The notes: generated by a model not told the origin, from the sequence alone. 64,000 nucleotides of DNA from Quercus robur (GCF_932294415.1 NC_065541.1:48028290-48092289); one strand, 5' to 3'. Counted from the first letter of the stretch, positions 1 through 12,168 are shown. A program made the numbers and translations.

Positions 1-460
1 TTTTTTACTAGTTTGATTTTCCTGAGTTATCATATCGTGTGTTCTTCATATTTCCGCATTATTTACATGATATGAGTTTATTGTGATAACCTAGATTTGA
101 ATAATTTATCTAATTAATCACTTGGCTAAATAATTAGGTTAAAAAATTTGTGTTTTAAGGGGTCTAAAAACGAACAAGTGGTATCAGAGCCAAGGTCATG
201 GGTATGAGTCACGAGAGTGTCATTGTGAGGGAGGGATTGTTGGGGGGACTACAATTTGGCTCCCTACAACCACTCTAAAAATAGGTCCGCGTGGCGTGAT
301 GTCGAATGCTATAAAAGATTTGAGTGTGTCTTGCTCATTACCAATTGGTTTTGAGGTGGAATGGTACAGCTCACAGTCCGATATATTGACTTCTAGAATG
401 AAAATGGGTTTGAGGGTAATACTGAATCATTTTCAAAATTTAAGGGATTAAACATTTAAA
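1..460 (+). mobile_element. Fragment of a Copia-type or TRIM-like LTR retrotransposon
   Basis: Positions 179-191 read TGGTATCAGAGCC, the usual primer-binding site complementary to plant initiator Met-tRNA in Copia and TRIM elements. Just before it lies AT-rich sequence ending in AACA, as expected for an LTR end, two bases away. The purine-rich stretch GAGGGAGGGATT at about 228-239 could be a polypurine tract, followed by TGTTGG as a possible second LTR start. That would leave an internal region of only about 60 bp, as in TRIM elements. The left end is outside the window and no second matching LTR is seen, so this is called a fragment. It probably lies in intron 2 of PSY-A. Confidence 0.5.
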
Positions 461-775
461 ATGATACAATTGATAGGTTAGACACAAAATGAACTCTTAT
501 GGATTGTTCAAGGCCAAATTCATAATTCTCACTATCCCCACTTTTTTCTATATCCATTTGGGAAATCAATAATCATTTCTCTTGATTATTATTATTAAAT
601 ATCTAATATTTCTTTTTTGAGATTGTATGTTGACTCTCAAACATAGCCAAGATTGCCAACAAAAATGTTTTTCTCATTTTACATGTTTTACTTTGCCGTG
701 GATATTTATTGTGCTTAGCTAGAGTTAGATAATTATAATTGCTGATTGAAGGATGCATTACTTTCTGCTCTGTAG

Positions 776-2392
776 TGTGGTGCCGGAGAACTGACGAGCT
801 TGTGGATGGGCCTAATGCTACACACATCACACCCAAGGCTCTGGAAAGATGGGAGACAAGGTTAAATGACCTTTTTGAAGGTCGACCATATGATATGTAT
901 GATGCTGCCCTATCTGATACTGTCTCAAAGTACCCTGTTGATATACAGGTAAATTCCAAATGGCTGAACAAACTGGCTTGATCACTTGTATATTAGATAA
1001 AATGTCTATTTTCGTTAAGATTGACCAATTTACTATAACTTGTCTCATTGGACAGCCCTTCAAAGACATGATAGAAGGAATGAGGCTAGACTTGAGAAAA
1101 TCAAGATATGAGAACTTCGATGAGCTCTACCTTTACTGCTACTATGTTGCCGGGACTGTGGGGCTTATGAGTGTTCCAGTAATGGGGATAGCACCAGAAT
1201 CAAAGGCTTCAACAGAGAGTGTTTACAATGCTGCATTGGCCCTTGGAATTGCTAATCAACTCACCAACATACTCAGAGACGTTGGAGAAGAGTAAGTTTC
1301 TTAGAATGCACAATCGCATATATACCATACAAATTTGATATGATGTTTTCCATATCTATTAATTTTCATAGTCAAGTAAACATGTAATACAAATTCGGTT
1401 TAGTAAATTAATACAATTTTTACTTAATAAACTTAAATGCATGCCTTTGATGTTGCATTCGCCCAAACTATAATCTAATGATTATCTAATTATTCCATTT
1501 ACGCTTCAATAGTAATGATTTTATTAAACATGAAATGAAAATGCAGTTTTAAGTTTTTTTTCATTTTAGTTGTACATGTTAATGATGGCTGTACCCAATG
1601 CACAAAGCTTCCACTTTTGTGGGGTCTGGGAGAGGTCATAGACTCATAGCTTGCAGCCTTACATCATATTTTTTTGGAGAGGCTGATTGGGTTTGTTTAA
1701 GCTTAATTCTTATGTACTTGAGCTTTTAACTTGAGTTAGAATTTAAACAAGCTTCACAAATTGAAGTTGAGCTATTCAGGAACAACTTGATTCATTTTAC
1801 CGCTATATATCGTGTCTATAAAGCACATGTATTTGACTTTATTCTAGGTGGTTATTATGAAACCTTTTTTTTGCACCCCTTCAATAGATACTTTGATTTA
1901 AGTTTATCACTTTTGATGATGATTCCAACTCTTGAGATTGGCTTCATGTAATTTAGGGAGAGAGGTGGATTGACATTTTATTTTTTAGTCTTGGATACTT
2001 ACACCTGTATGTGATCTTGCAGTGCTAGCAGAGGAAGAGTTTATCTCCCACAAGATGAACTAGCACAAGCTGGCCTGTCAGATGAAGATATATTTCGTGG
2101 TAAAGTAACTGATAAATGGCGTAGTTTCATGAAGGGCCAGATAAAGCGAGCGAGGATGTTTTTTGATGAAGCGGAGAAGGGGGTTGCAGAGCTCAGCTCA
2201 GCTAGCAGGTGGCCGGTATGGGCATCATTGTTGTTGTACCGACAGATTTTAGATGCCATTGAAGCTAATGATTACAACAACTTCACAAAGCGTGCTTATG
2301 TAGGAAAAGCAAAGAAACTAATATCACTTCCCATAGCCTATGGCAGAGCACTTATGGAACCTTCAAAATTGGCCAAGTTAGTAATGAGGTGA
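776..2392 (+). CDS. PSY: Phytoene synthase copy A, 3' exons only (gene runs off the left edge)
   Basis: Phytoene synthase joins two geranylgeranyl diphosphates to phytoene in plastids, committing carbon to carotenoids. Three exons are visible: 776-948, 1056-1291 and 2023-2392 (stop TGA). All have AG/GT borders and phases matching copies B and C (173, 236 and 370 nt). They encode the first aspartate-rich motif DELVD, the signature [10 protein letters not shown], and the second motif DVGED, whose last D is completed across the final intron, followed by [11 protein letters not shown]. The C-terminus ends [10 protein letters not shown], unlike B and C. The transit peptide exon and the short 51-nt exon must lie upstream of the window, or be lost. 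A Copia-type fragment sits upstream. No frameshift or stop is seen in the visible part, so it is potentially functional. Confidence 0.9.
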
Positions 2393-3285
2393 ACCTGATA
2401 TCTTGCCATGTTTGTACGATTCTAAGTTTGTAAAGTGTGTCTTCATATTGGAGAAAGTCATGTTCTGTTGTCCCATACGTGAGAATATGTAAATTTCAAG
2501 CCAGTTGAAGAATATTTCTTCAATGTATTCCCTATTCCTGTCTTGAGAATGCATAACAGGTGAGATCTTCGGCAATTGAAGAAAACAACTACATTGGGCT
2601 TGCAATAGGCTATTTTAAAGGTGTTTCCAAAGAAATGGCCCATAATGTAGCAGCCCAATGGCCCATAATTTGGGGTTCTTCTTCTTCGGCCCGGGACCTT
2701 CTTTCATTTCCTCTACACCACTTGGATCCTTGTACAAGAAAATTGGGCTTAGTCCCCCAATAACCTCTTGGTTTGTTCATTTAAATTGTTATTCAACCGA
2801 AAAAAATAAAAATAAAAATTAAGCAACTCATGCTTTTATATACTGTATATTGTTATAATTATATAGATGCCTTTGGTTCACATATCTTTGGTTGACCTCC
2901 CTGTTTAGGTGACCATATTTTCTTGGTTGGGAATTAGCCAACAACATGTAATATAATCCAACCATAAAGCAGAAAATTCTGGAATTTTTTTTATAATTAA
3001 ATTTTGAAGACTATTTGTGTCACAAGAAGTCAAGGTCCATTTGGACAAGTAAGCTGCCTTGTGGACGCAACTACATGTGCCAGTCCGAAATTTGTACGTA
3101 ACTCATTGACATATGTTGATGAGCCATAAAACAGGTTGGTTTGATTTCCTAATCTTTCTAGATTAGTTAGTACTTTTGAACCATCAATTTGCCACTAACT
3201 GATTTTTTTTTTTTTTCTACAACTACATTTCATCAAACTCACATTAGCTCCTCCTAGTCCTCAAAATCCTGTTAGATTTGGTCTC
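2393..3285. other. Spacer PSY-A to PRP1
   Basis: No gene seen. The stretch holds the PSY-A 3' flank and, from about 2870 on, sequence clearly shared with the regions before PRP2 and PRP3 (for example GGTTGACC..., GGGAATTAGCCAAC, CCATTTGGACAAGTAA, GATGAGCCATAAAACAGG). This is therefore the conserved PRP promoter region. Confidence 0.6.
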
Positions 3286-3293
3286 TATAAATA
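3286..3293 (+). promoter_or_regulatory. TATA box of PRP1
   Basis: TATAAATA lies about 98 bases before the PRP1 start codon. The same box stands at the matching place before PRP2 (32849-32856). Before PRP3 it has changed to TTTAAATA. Confidence 0.7.
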
Positions 3294-3390
3294 CCACCAG
3301 GTACAAGTTTTTTTTCAATCAACACCACTTGCCAATACAATACTTGAAGTAAATCAATTCCCACAACTTGCAGTTCCTATCATTTAAAAC

Positions 3391-3963
3391 ATGGCCGTTT
3401 CTAAGTATTGTTTCCTTTTGTCTATGATCATAGCATTGTCACTCTCAAGCATCGATGTGAGCCTCGCGACTCGTTACCTTTTGGACACACCAGCTGCTCC
3501 ACCTCCAGCATTAACATTGCCTACAATCCCATCTCTGCCAAAGGCCACATTGCCTCCTCTGCCATCAGTGCCCACACTGCCTAAAGCCACATTGCCACCA
3601 CTGCCTAGCACTCCATTGCCGACACTGCCAACTCAACCAACTCTGCCAAAGCCCACATTGCCACCACTTCCAAGCATCCAAGTCCCATCTCAGCCAACAT
3701 TACCAACCACCACATTGCCACCATTGCCTTCCAACCCATTGCCAACACTGCCAAATCAACCAACTCTTCCAAAGTCCACGTTGCCACCATTGCCAAGCAC
3801 CCAAGTCCCAACATTGCCAACCATGCCCACAATTCCCAAGGTGACACTACCTCCTCTCCCAGCTAATCCATTGCCTACCATCCCAACCACAATTCCTTCG
3901 ATCCCCACCATTCCGACCACAATCCCAACAATTCCTTTCCTCTCTCCACCCCCCTCAAAGTGA
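3391..3963 (+). CDS. PELPK1-like proline-rich secreted cell-wall protein, PRP1
   Basis: This intronless gene encodes 190 residues. Residues 1 to about 26 form a hydrophobic signal peptide (MAVSKYCFLLSM...) ending near VSLA. The mature part is almost wholly proline/leucine/threonine repeats of the type PTLPKxTLPPLPS, ending in a PTIPTTIPSIP tract and PFLSPPPSK. Such repeats mark plant PELPK-like or hydroxyproline-rich wall proteins. The role is inferred as structural in the cell wall, exported through the secretory path. There are few SP(3+) blocks, so it is not a classical extensin. A TATA box lies 98 bases upstream, and PSY-A ends about 1 kb upstream. The gene is nearly identical in plan to PRP2 and PRP3 downstream. 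Confidence 0.85.
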   Translation: MAVSKYCFLLSMIIALSLSSIDVSLATRYLLDTPAAPPPALTLPTIPSLPKATLPPLPSVPTLPKATLPPLPSTPLPTLPTQPTLPKPTLPPLPSIQVPSQPTLPTTTLPPLPSNPLPTLPNQPTLPKSTLPPLPSTQVPTLPTMPTIPKVTLPPLPANPLPTIPTTIPSIPTIPTTIPTIPFLSPPPSK

Positions 3964-4799
3964 AGCACTATTGCTTGAGATGCTACGTTTCCATTCTTTA
4001 TTCTAGCTTTGTTTGGACTATTCTTTTCACCAGTACTTGTATTACTTTTTGTATACATTAGAACCTATATGGCTTCTAATGTTCTATATTTGTCTTTTTT
4101 TACAGGCTTGAGTATGTCCATTTGAAATTCTTCGTGTAAGATATTTTGAAGTTTTATTAGTGTCATTATAGGGTCATGGATATGTGAGTGTTATTATTCT
4201 TGTACTGGTTCTTATGGACTGTGGTTATGAATATGATTTCTTATTATATATTTATGTTTGTGGGGAGCTTCTCCTCAAAATGACTACTATCAGACCTCTT
4301 AGCCAAAAAAGCAAAAATAAGACTACTATTAGATCTTTACTTTCATGAATCCAAAATTTCATATTAAGGATTTTGACGACTTCATGAATTATCCACGTAA
4401 ATCTAAAAGAAATGATCAATGAAGTGCACACATACACGAAAAGAGGAAAAAAAAAAAAAAAAAAAATCAATGTGGGTGCAAAAACATATCATATATCCAA
4501 TGCAATAATCGATATGATTTAATCAGGACAACAACACAACAACCGTAAAAATTATACCATAGTGATATGGTTAAGCTTAATAACGAAGCATCACACATCC
4601 ACCTTAATTCCCAAAAAAAATCCACTTCATTTAGACCTTTTATCTTATACATAGAAGTCAAATACTTTTACACATTCTGTATTAAGTATAAGTATATCAT
4701 AAACATATATAAGACATACATAACACCATATTCTTTCACAGATTTAAAATTATCCAATAAGAACACAAACTATCACAAATTCTCCATGCCATTGTTTTG
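3964..4799. other. Intergenic, PRP1 3' flank
   Basis: The first 300 bases match the 3' flanks of PRP2 and PRP3, including TTTTGTATAC.TTAGAA and the later ATGAATATGATTTCTTAT. They are therefore part of the duplicated unit and probably hold the 3' UTR. A 26-base A tract lies near 4447. No gene was recognised. Confidence 0.6.
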
Positions 4800-5275
4800 A
4801 GGCTTGTATCAAGTTGTATAAAGAATTGATTTGCTTACAAATTTTCTTTTCATTTCCAAAAAATACGAACCCATTGGGTTGTTCCATGTAAACATCTTCA
4901 TCAAGATCATCATTTTAAAAAGTCGTTTTCACATCCATTTGGTGTACAACTAATTAGTCTAATTTGTATATAGATGCAAGAGCTAACAATACTTTAATTG
5001 ACATGATCCTAGCCATATTAGTGCATAGTTATTAAAATAGTTAAGTCATTCCCTTTGTTTAAAGTCTTTTGTCATTAACCTTGCTTCAAAGGTTTGAACA
5101 AACCTATCCATATTATATTTTCTTCCAAATAACCATTTACTATCAATTGATTTTAAACTTGGAGGTAGATCCACTAAAACCAAAGTATATAATTCGATAA
5201 TACTAATTCCATTTCATCATTTATAGATTCTTTCCAAAAAAAAGCTACATTTCTGAAAGCCATTCATTCTCTAAA
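4800..5275 (-). pseudogene. Degraded Ty1/Copia reverse transcriptase remnant
   Basis: Read on the minus strand from about 5275 down to 4800, with in-frame stops and frame changes, the sequence follows the start of the Copia reverse transcriptase region. A KWLFGRKYN-like block comes first, then an isoleucine/leucine-rich block, then HQMDVKT followed by the VYMEQPNGF and KKICKQINSLY blocks. These correspond to the conserved KWVFKxK, HQMDVKTAF, YMxQPxGF and KSLYGLKQ regions of the family. The frame is broken in several places, no LTRs are visible nearby and no intact ORF remains, so it is an old fossil. Confidence 0.7.
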
Positions 5276-5500
5276 ATTTTAGGATCACTCTCCACGTTAA
5301 AATTAAGAGTAAGAGTGTTTTATTTAAGATCCCATATCTATCACCTTCCACTAGGTATACAAGAGCTTGATATGATGAAATAAAGTCTAAACATTTTCCA
5401 AAAAGAATCACATACTAATAAAAAGTTCCCATCCCAAATAATTGTTTTAGCATAAATGATATTTTTTTTAAAATTAAAATTGATAAAATGATTTAAATCG

Positions 5501-5640
5501 ATTGAATTAATCATATTATCAACTGAAAATAGTATGTTAGAAAATTTTAAATACAATGACTTAATTAATATATCAATTGAATTAGTCATATTATCAATTG
5601 AAATAATATGTTAGAAAATTTTAAATACAAAGACTTAATT
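5501..5640. repeat. Direct tandem duplication, about 75-bp period
   Basis: ATTGAATTA.TCATATTATCAA...GTATGTTAGAAAATTTTAAATACAA.GACTTAATT occurs at about 5501 and again at about 5576, with a few differences. It is a simple two-copy tandem repeat in AT-rich DNA. Confidence 0.7.
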
Positions 5641-5647
5641 TATATCA

Positions 5648-6067
5648 AGGAAGTCAACACCGTATTGGAGGCTGTACCGATTTGGCCAGCGGTACGATAT
5701 ATTTCGGGTACAGGTCAATACCGGTGTACCGTTTCGAGTTTACCGCATTATATATAAATATTATATATTTCAATTAATATATTTAATAAAAGGGTAAAGT
5801 CTTAAAAAAAAAAAGAAAAAAAGAAGCCAAATCCCTTTTCTTTCTTTTTTTTAATCCATATGGTATATTTCATAAAAAAAGAAAAATTCATATTATATAG
5901 GTATATATAGTTTTTTATTAGTCCGACAGGGGAAATAACTCTAATGAATTTCAAATGATTATGCCATTAAAAAATAACAATAAAAACTACTATTTGGATT
6001 TGACCATCCAATAGAAAGTTGAAACGTGAGGCTCTATTTACTAGGGGAAAAAAACACTCGTTAAAAG

Positions 6068-6117
<50 letters not shown>

Positions 6118-6552
6118 GTGACACTCCCTTTGTCACTCGTTATGCTGATCCTCATCCTACCTCCACTCTCTTTCCCTCTACATTTGGTCTTCTACTCGTC
6201 TTCCCTCGTTATCTTCTCTTTCCCCTACACAGATTAGATCTAAATAGATGCTCTACATCTCTCTTTTTGTTGCGTGAAGATTGAAGAACATACGACATTG
6301 AAAACGGATCAACTACAGATTTCTCTCTCTCTCTCTCTCTCTCAATGTTGTGTAGAGAAATTGAAGAATTTTGTTTCAGTCTGGTATGAATTTACTGGCT
6401 GAAATCCGAAATAAATCTCCGGTACAGCCGAAATGACTCAGTAAGGCCGGTATTTAAACCGGAACGAAACTACCTTGTTTCTATACCAGCGCAGGTATCG
6501 GTACGACAAATTTTGGCCGTACCGGCCGGTACGGTATGGAATTAACTTCCTT
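5648..6552. mobile_element. Probable non-autonomous DNA transposon with imperfect terminal inverted repeats
   Basis: The left end AAGGAAGTCAACACCGTA... and the right end, read in reverse complement AAGGAAGTTAATTCCATACC..., form imperfect inverted repeats. Both ends carry GGTACG/CGTACC-rich sequence about 30-60 bases inside. No coding capacity is present. A 49-base A tract and a CT microsatellite lie inside. Target duplication is unclear (TTATAT on both sides is possible). Confidence 0.45.
6068..6116. repeat. Poly(A) tract, 49 bases
   Basis: An uninterrupted run of 49 A. It generates spurious lysine or phenylalanine ORFs on both strands and is prone to length errors in assembly. Confidence 0.9.
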
Positions 6553-7081
6553 TTATATATATTATCTCAAGATGCAAGAAGCGTTAATATTGCATTAAGA
6601 TGTAGGATTTTAAATACAAAAAATGCAAAATTTAAAATAATTGCCTTATTCCTCAAATTGTATTAAACCAGTCTTGGGACACCTAAAGAAAGTTGAACTC
6701 AATATCTATAAGATATTTACTATTTTGGCCACTTCATTATAAATAGGATTTATCTAAACATCTCTATTCCTGAAAATGTATTTCATCCAATATTTTAATT
6801 TGAAGGAAAAACAAGAAGAAAAATGAAGGATAAAAAAAGTGCATATGTTATAAAATAAAAAGAAGTAGTAGACAGAGAAAACTATAAGTGATTATGTATA
6901 GGACTTAATATATATATATATATATATATTTTTTTTTTTTGTCGAGAAAAATAGGACTTAATATTTAAGTAGTCATCTACTTCTTTTATTATTGCCGAAA
7001 TACATGCAAGTGATATATTTGATACAAATGGTATGTCCATTCTTTGCAATAGCTTTATGTATATATAACAATATCAAGTCA
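6553..7081. other. AT-rich intergenic stretch
   Basis: Nothing recognised apart from a short TA microsatellite near 6910-6929. Confidence 0.6.
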
Positions 7082-7086
7082 GTCAG

Positions 7087-9789
7087 TGTCACGACCTAAA
7101 CCTGTACTTCAGAGTTTAGAGCATGACCGGCATGTTAATATCAAGTTTACCTCAATACTAATATAAACCAATCTAAATTGAAGGTACTTATCAAAAATTG
7201 TTTTTTGAATTCCTGCTTATTTTCTTGCATAAAAGCCATAATATACAAAAATGATGGAAACCTTGAAATTTCATTTCCTTTGAACTTGGAAAATTACCAC
7301 CTGGCTGAAACTTAAGATATTTGGGTAAATATTACATAGCTAAATGTTTAGCAAAACTGTTATTACAAGCCTAACCCCAAAGACATACAATTGGGGTTCA
7401 AAACAAACTAAAGTACCGAATTATATCTGTGCTCAAAGGATCAAGTACATCTTGATTCCTCCTATACAACAAAAGAGCTAACTACTATACAACAAAACTC
7501 TATATTCTAACGAACAAGAAAACACAGAATCCTTGCCACCTCTAACACTCTCGTTGCTTCCGGGAAGAACCTATGCACTGAAATATAATAGGGTGAGCTG
7601 CGAAACCCAGTAAAGTTTTAAGCTACATGGCCCTTTAATAAAAATGCATGTAAATCAAATATTTTATGGATATGCCAGATTTGATAAAATAGCCTTCATA
7701 CTGTTCTTATTGTTCTTAAAATAACTTAAGAGCTTTTAGATGAGAATACTTCATTTTCCTTTCATATAATAAATAAATATAATTCAGTAATCTTATCTTT
7801 GAACAAACTATCAAATATTTTATCATAACTTCTCATCAGACTTATAACACATTCAATATACCTTTCTTATTATCATACTTTTCTTATAATTTCCAAATAG
7901 CTTAATAGCTCATTTATAATACATATTAGTTAATCCAATTGTAAGTCTGTCATAACTTTGGGAGGCTTCCAGCACAGAGTGCCAGGCATCCAGCATTCTC
8001 CACAATGCTAGGTAATTCTGGAATCATATCATAGTACAGATTTTCAACCATGTGAGTAGGTTGACATCCTTTACAAGTTGGCTATTACCAACAAGGGCGG
8101 GTACAGCAGATCCAGTTCTACTTTTAATGGCCAATTAGAATCTCCATGGAAATACCAGTACTATAACCCTTACTGGCTGAGTTCAGATCATAACAATGGA
8201 ATAACCGAAAACTATAGTAACTTCGCTTTTACATAAACGTTTCACAACAGTTGCATATCCACTTCATTCTTAAATATTATGTTCGTGATATAAGTAGTAG
8301 CATCAATATGCTAAAATTATCATATATATAAGATTGAACAACTCACGAACATATATTTTACTTAAATCATGTTTATATGTGATATCTCTAATCAAAAGCT
8401 TTAATGCATAATACTTTTTCAAAATAATCTTTATACTTATCAAAAGCACATGTCACAAATCTCTTACCTGAAAACAGAACAAGCGAGAGATTGTACAAGA
8501 GGAGCTCAAGTGTCCGTGTTCTCGTTCTTGCCACCTAAATGAAAAACCAAAACTTATTACAGACAAACTCTTCCTAATATATAAACTTATACTTCAATCA
8601 CAACCTAGCTCTCAAACTCAAGAAAATCTTAATTCCCATCACATAAAGTTCTCCAAAGCACATGATACAATCGTTAAACACATTTTGCACCCAAACCATA
8701 GAGAAACCAAGGCATAAAATTTATATATGATCCTAACATACCAAAGGAAGAGCATATTAAATTATAGCTCAAAACATACAACCTAACTTGAGAATTAAAT
8801 CCACAAAGTCAGGTGTAGCATATGTTGTTCACTGCTCATTTCAGCAACGTATGCTCCATTTGTAAAATGCAAATGGGCTATCCATACACATCCAATTATC
8901 ATGAAATTTTACGTAACTACTGCCCTATATGTCCAGTATATACCAAAAATATTTTGGAGTCAAAGAATAAACCCATGATTTACTAAAAATCACGCAAGAC
9001 AGCATACTCAAATCTGTCCTGACAGAATTTCTTGCAAATTAAAAATTAAACCATTATTTTTATGTTCATCCAAATGCTGTGAGACCACTTCCATAAAAAC
9101 CATGTGTGTCTTAGAATTCATAAAAACTACTCCTAGAATCCTAGTTCACAAAATATGATTTAATACATATTTTTCTTGTTGTAAACATCAAATCTGTCAC
9201 TGAGACAGTTTCAGTACATATTTTTACAAAATCATCAACAAATAGCAATGGGCCTTAATTTCATTTGGGTGTTTTTATACCCATACTATACATATTAAAA
9301 TATGTTAATAAGCATTCAATTCATCACAATATCATTAAACTTTCAAATCACTAAAACAGAATCATAGTTCAGCCTCTAAAATTAGGATAAAGGATAAAGA
9401 AGTAGAAATAAACAAATGAAATTTTGATTACTTACTCACAAACTTTGAAACTGAAATTTTAGTATTAACCTTTTAATTTCTTCTTTAGAGAGAGATATAT
9501 TGTTTTGGTGAGAGAGAGAGGGCTGCCGTGTAAGAGCAAAGGAAGAAGAGAGAAAGAAGAACAAAGAAAGAGGAATAGAGAAAGAAAAAGGGCTGGACTT
9601 TCTGGTCTGGTGCAGCCAAGGAGATAAGATAAATGAGAAGACTTTTGGGGCAGCCAAAGAAGATAAGAGATGTGGACTTGGGTGGAATACGTGTGATGCT
9701 AACGAAGAAAAATCACAGCCCACCTTTTTCAACTTTTTTTTTTTTTGGCATTCACATTTACACTTTTCTACAAAGAATAATATCACTTT

Positions 9790-9837
<48 letters not shown>

Positions 9838-9990
9838 CCTTACCTTTATAAAGTTATATCCATCACATTAAAAGAGCATATATGTTCTATAATATCACAA
9901 TATCAAAACTTCATGCACTTAAAAGTAATTAAGATAATAACATACATATAAACCCATAAATTAATTATGAAATTAGGTTGGGATGTTACA
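7087..9990 (-). mobile_element. Solo LTR (2904 bp), probably Ty3/gypsy
   Basis: The block starts TGTCACGACCTAAACC and ends GGTTGGGATGTTACA. Its ends are therefore TG...CA with longer complementary termini, and it is flanked on both sides by the 5-bp duplication GTCAG (7082-7086 and 9991-9995). In the minus direction it begins TGTAACATCCC and ends in GTCGTGACA, a pattern common for long LTRs of plant chromoviruses. There is no gag-pol, primer site or second LTR, so this is a single LTR left by recombination. It includes an (AC)n(TA)n microsatellite near 9793-9837. Confidence 0.75.
9793..9837. repeat. Compound (AC)n(TA)n microsatellite
   Basis: An AC run passes directly into a TA run inside the solo LTR. 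Confidence 0.85.
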
Positions 9991-9995
9991 GTCAG

Positions 9996-10343
9996 TCTGA
10001 AGGAAATAGGTGAAGTGATACAATTTTTTTTTGATGAGATGAAGTGATACAATTTGATTGGAAGATGATGCAGTAATTGAGGGTCGGAAAAAATGGCTGG
10101 TGAAGGCTGCAACATAACAAAATGCCGAAATTAAACACTATCCAAGTTATTCAGCCTAAATTGGACACTTGTCTAATTTATGAGTAATACATAGGTACTC
10201 TCAGAGTACAGAGAATTATGCTCCCTCCTTTCACATTCATGGTAAGGTCTACTTATTAAATTCATAATGGGATCCATTATAAATGTAAGAGGAGGGAATA
10301 CCATTTATTCATATTCCAAGATTACCTAAGAATTTTCCCCAAT
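9996..10343. other. Intergenic
   Basis: Nothing recognised between the solo LTR and the next transposon. Confidence 0.5.
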
Positions 10344-10897
10344 TTAGAGCATCTCCAGCAGTTTCAGCAAATTTTTGTACTGTTTGGAGAATGAACAGTG
10401 ACATTTAGCTTTTACCTATCCACTTTTTCAAATACACTTCCAACAGATTCTCTATCCCATTCTTTATCTTATTTAAATATTATTTCTTCATTCATTGTTT
10501 ATTCTTTTTTTAACAACTATATTTTTCAATGAGAAGTGTTATGTTTACAACATTTTACGCAATAATTTTACAACAAAATTTATGTAACAAAATTTATGTA
10601 AAAAGTTGTTACTAGTTCTAATTTGAACCCACCACTGAAATTATTTTTTTACTCGCCAATATTAACTAATAGCAATCTGTTACTTAAAATTTATTGTGAA
10701 AATATTGTTGTAGTATTTTTCAATTAGGATTTTTTATTTTTTATATTATTTTTCTTCCTTTCCTTTCATTTTCATCCACCGTTTCATTTATTTTTTTTCT
10801 TTTTTCTTTTTCTTATTTTTCTCCTCCACACAAGACACATAGCCCCCTTCTTTTTATTTTCTTTTTCACCTCTCAAGAACATTCCAGTGCTTCACAT

Positions 10898-10898
<1 letters not shown>

Positions 10899-10955
<57 letters not shown>
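10899..10955. repeat. (AG)28 microsatellite
   Basis: A 57-base uninterrupted AG run inside the Harbinger-like element. Confidence 0.9.
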
Positions 10956-10957
<2 letters not shown>

Positions 10958-11379
10958 GGCTTAGGCCTCCACCGCATGCATCTTCACCGCTGCCCAGCAT
11001 CTCCACCGCCGCTCGTCGTCCTCCCCACCGATCGGCTTGGGTCAGATCGGCTTGTTCTTTTTTTTTCATATTTGCTTGTTCTGATTCAACTTTATTTTAA
11101 GAATTGGATTTTGTTTTGTGTTTTGTGTTTGGATTAATTATTTTGCTAATGAACAGGTCTCTCTCTTTTCTCTTTTTTCTTTTTTTTTCTTTTATTTTTC
11201 TGATTTCATTTGATTTATGAGAAAAAAAGAAGCAACGGTAACAGAGTGAATGAGAGAATGAGAGGAAAAAAAGAAGAAGAAGCAACACAGAGAATGAGAG
11301 AGAAAAAGAAATCTGGAGGAGAGAGAAAGAATTAATATAATAAGTAGTTGTTCTAATATTTTATTCAAGAAATTCAATA

Positions 11380-11427
11380 GCTAATGAACAGTAGCCCATC
11401 AGACCTGATGGGCTACTGTTCATTAGC
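11380..11427. repeat. Perfect hairpin with 23-bp arms and 2-base loop
   Basis: Arms 11380-11402 and 11405-11427 are perfect reverse complements (GCTAATGAACAGTAGCCC... with its mirror) around the loop AC. It lies inside the Harbinger-like element near its right end. Confidence 0.85.
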
Positions 11428-11534
11428 AAAAAAAAAATTGAGGAATAGAGAAGTTGCTGGAGCATGAACAGTAGAGATTTTGAGCAAATATTAGCTATAT
11501 TTTGGCTATGCATTGATTGTTGGAGATGCTCTTA

Positions 11535-12168
11535 CTCAATCTCCAATAGCATGTAGGAACTTAAGTTGATTTTTCTTTTTTTAATGAATAACTTAAGCTG
11601 ATAGATTACTTATCTTTCATCATGGTTTATTCAAACATTTTCACTAAAAATAAAAATGCCACTATAAGTCTAGTGGCCCTAAATTTAATATAACTTATAC
11701 TTAAGGTTATTCACAACAATAAAAAGAATAAGTCTTCATCTTAAATTTTAGGGTTGACTATGGATCTTCAACATATTAATTAAGGTCGATCATATGTATT
11801 ATATTCTTTTCTTCCATTTTATTGTATCTAATGTTATACTCTATGTTACTTTCTTAATTAATAAATCATTTTTATTACCCTACTAATGTATGTTACTTAA
11901 TTTGAGTTTTCCTTTACTTTTTATTTAGTAAGTAAATATCGTTACATGAGAATTATAAATAGAATTTTGATAATGAAAAAAAATTACAACCCTACTTATT
12001 TATATATAAAATTATAATAAATAAGCACAATAAAAAAAAATATATGGGTTTTATATAATATTAAAATACTTTAATATTCACATTAGTGTTATTTTATTTT
12101 CTAAATTGGTTTTAAGTATTATATATAAAGTATGTGTGCATGCATAATAAGTGTCTATTTAAGTAAGG
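11535..12168. other. AT-rich intergenic
   Basis: No gene or clear element seen. Confidence 0.5.

Larger units (their letters stand above)
10347..11531. mobile_element. PIF/Harbinger-like (Tourist-type) non-autonomous element, 1185 bp
   Basis: The left end GAGCATCTCCAGCA and the right end TGTTGGAGATGCTC are inverted repeats, and TTA flanks both sides (10344-10346 and 11532-11534). A 3-bp TWA target duplication with short GC-starting inverted repeats is typical of PIF/Harbinger MITEs. There is no transposase. The element contains an (AG)28 run, CT-rich tracts and a perfect 23-bp-arm hairpin at 11380-11427. Confidence 0.65.

Noticed and set aside
2560..2763. Open frame after PSY-A that might be an extra PSY exon
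   Set aside because: A donor-like GTGAAC near 2391 and an acceptor near 2560 exist, but the encoded residues do not resemble PSY ends and copies B and C have no counterpart.
3605..4058. Minus-strand ORFs opposite PRP1 (also opposite PRP2 and PRP3)
   Set aside because: They are shadows of the proline-rich repeats; reading the opposite strand gives only G/V/W-rich low-complexity sequence.
6019..6237. ORF with a long lysine run
   Set aside because: It is a translation of the 49-base poly(A) tract; the flanks show no coding likeness.
9436..9851. ORFs on both strands near the AC/TA microsatellite
   Set aside because: They are built from microsatellite and GA-rich DNA at the end of the solo LTR, with no family likeness.
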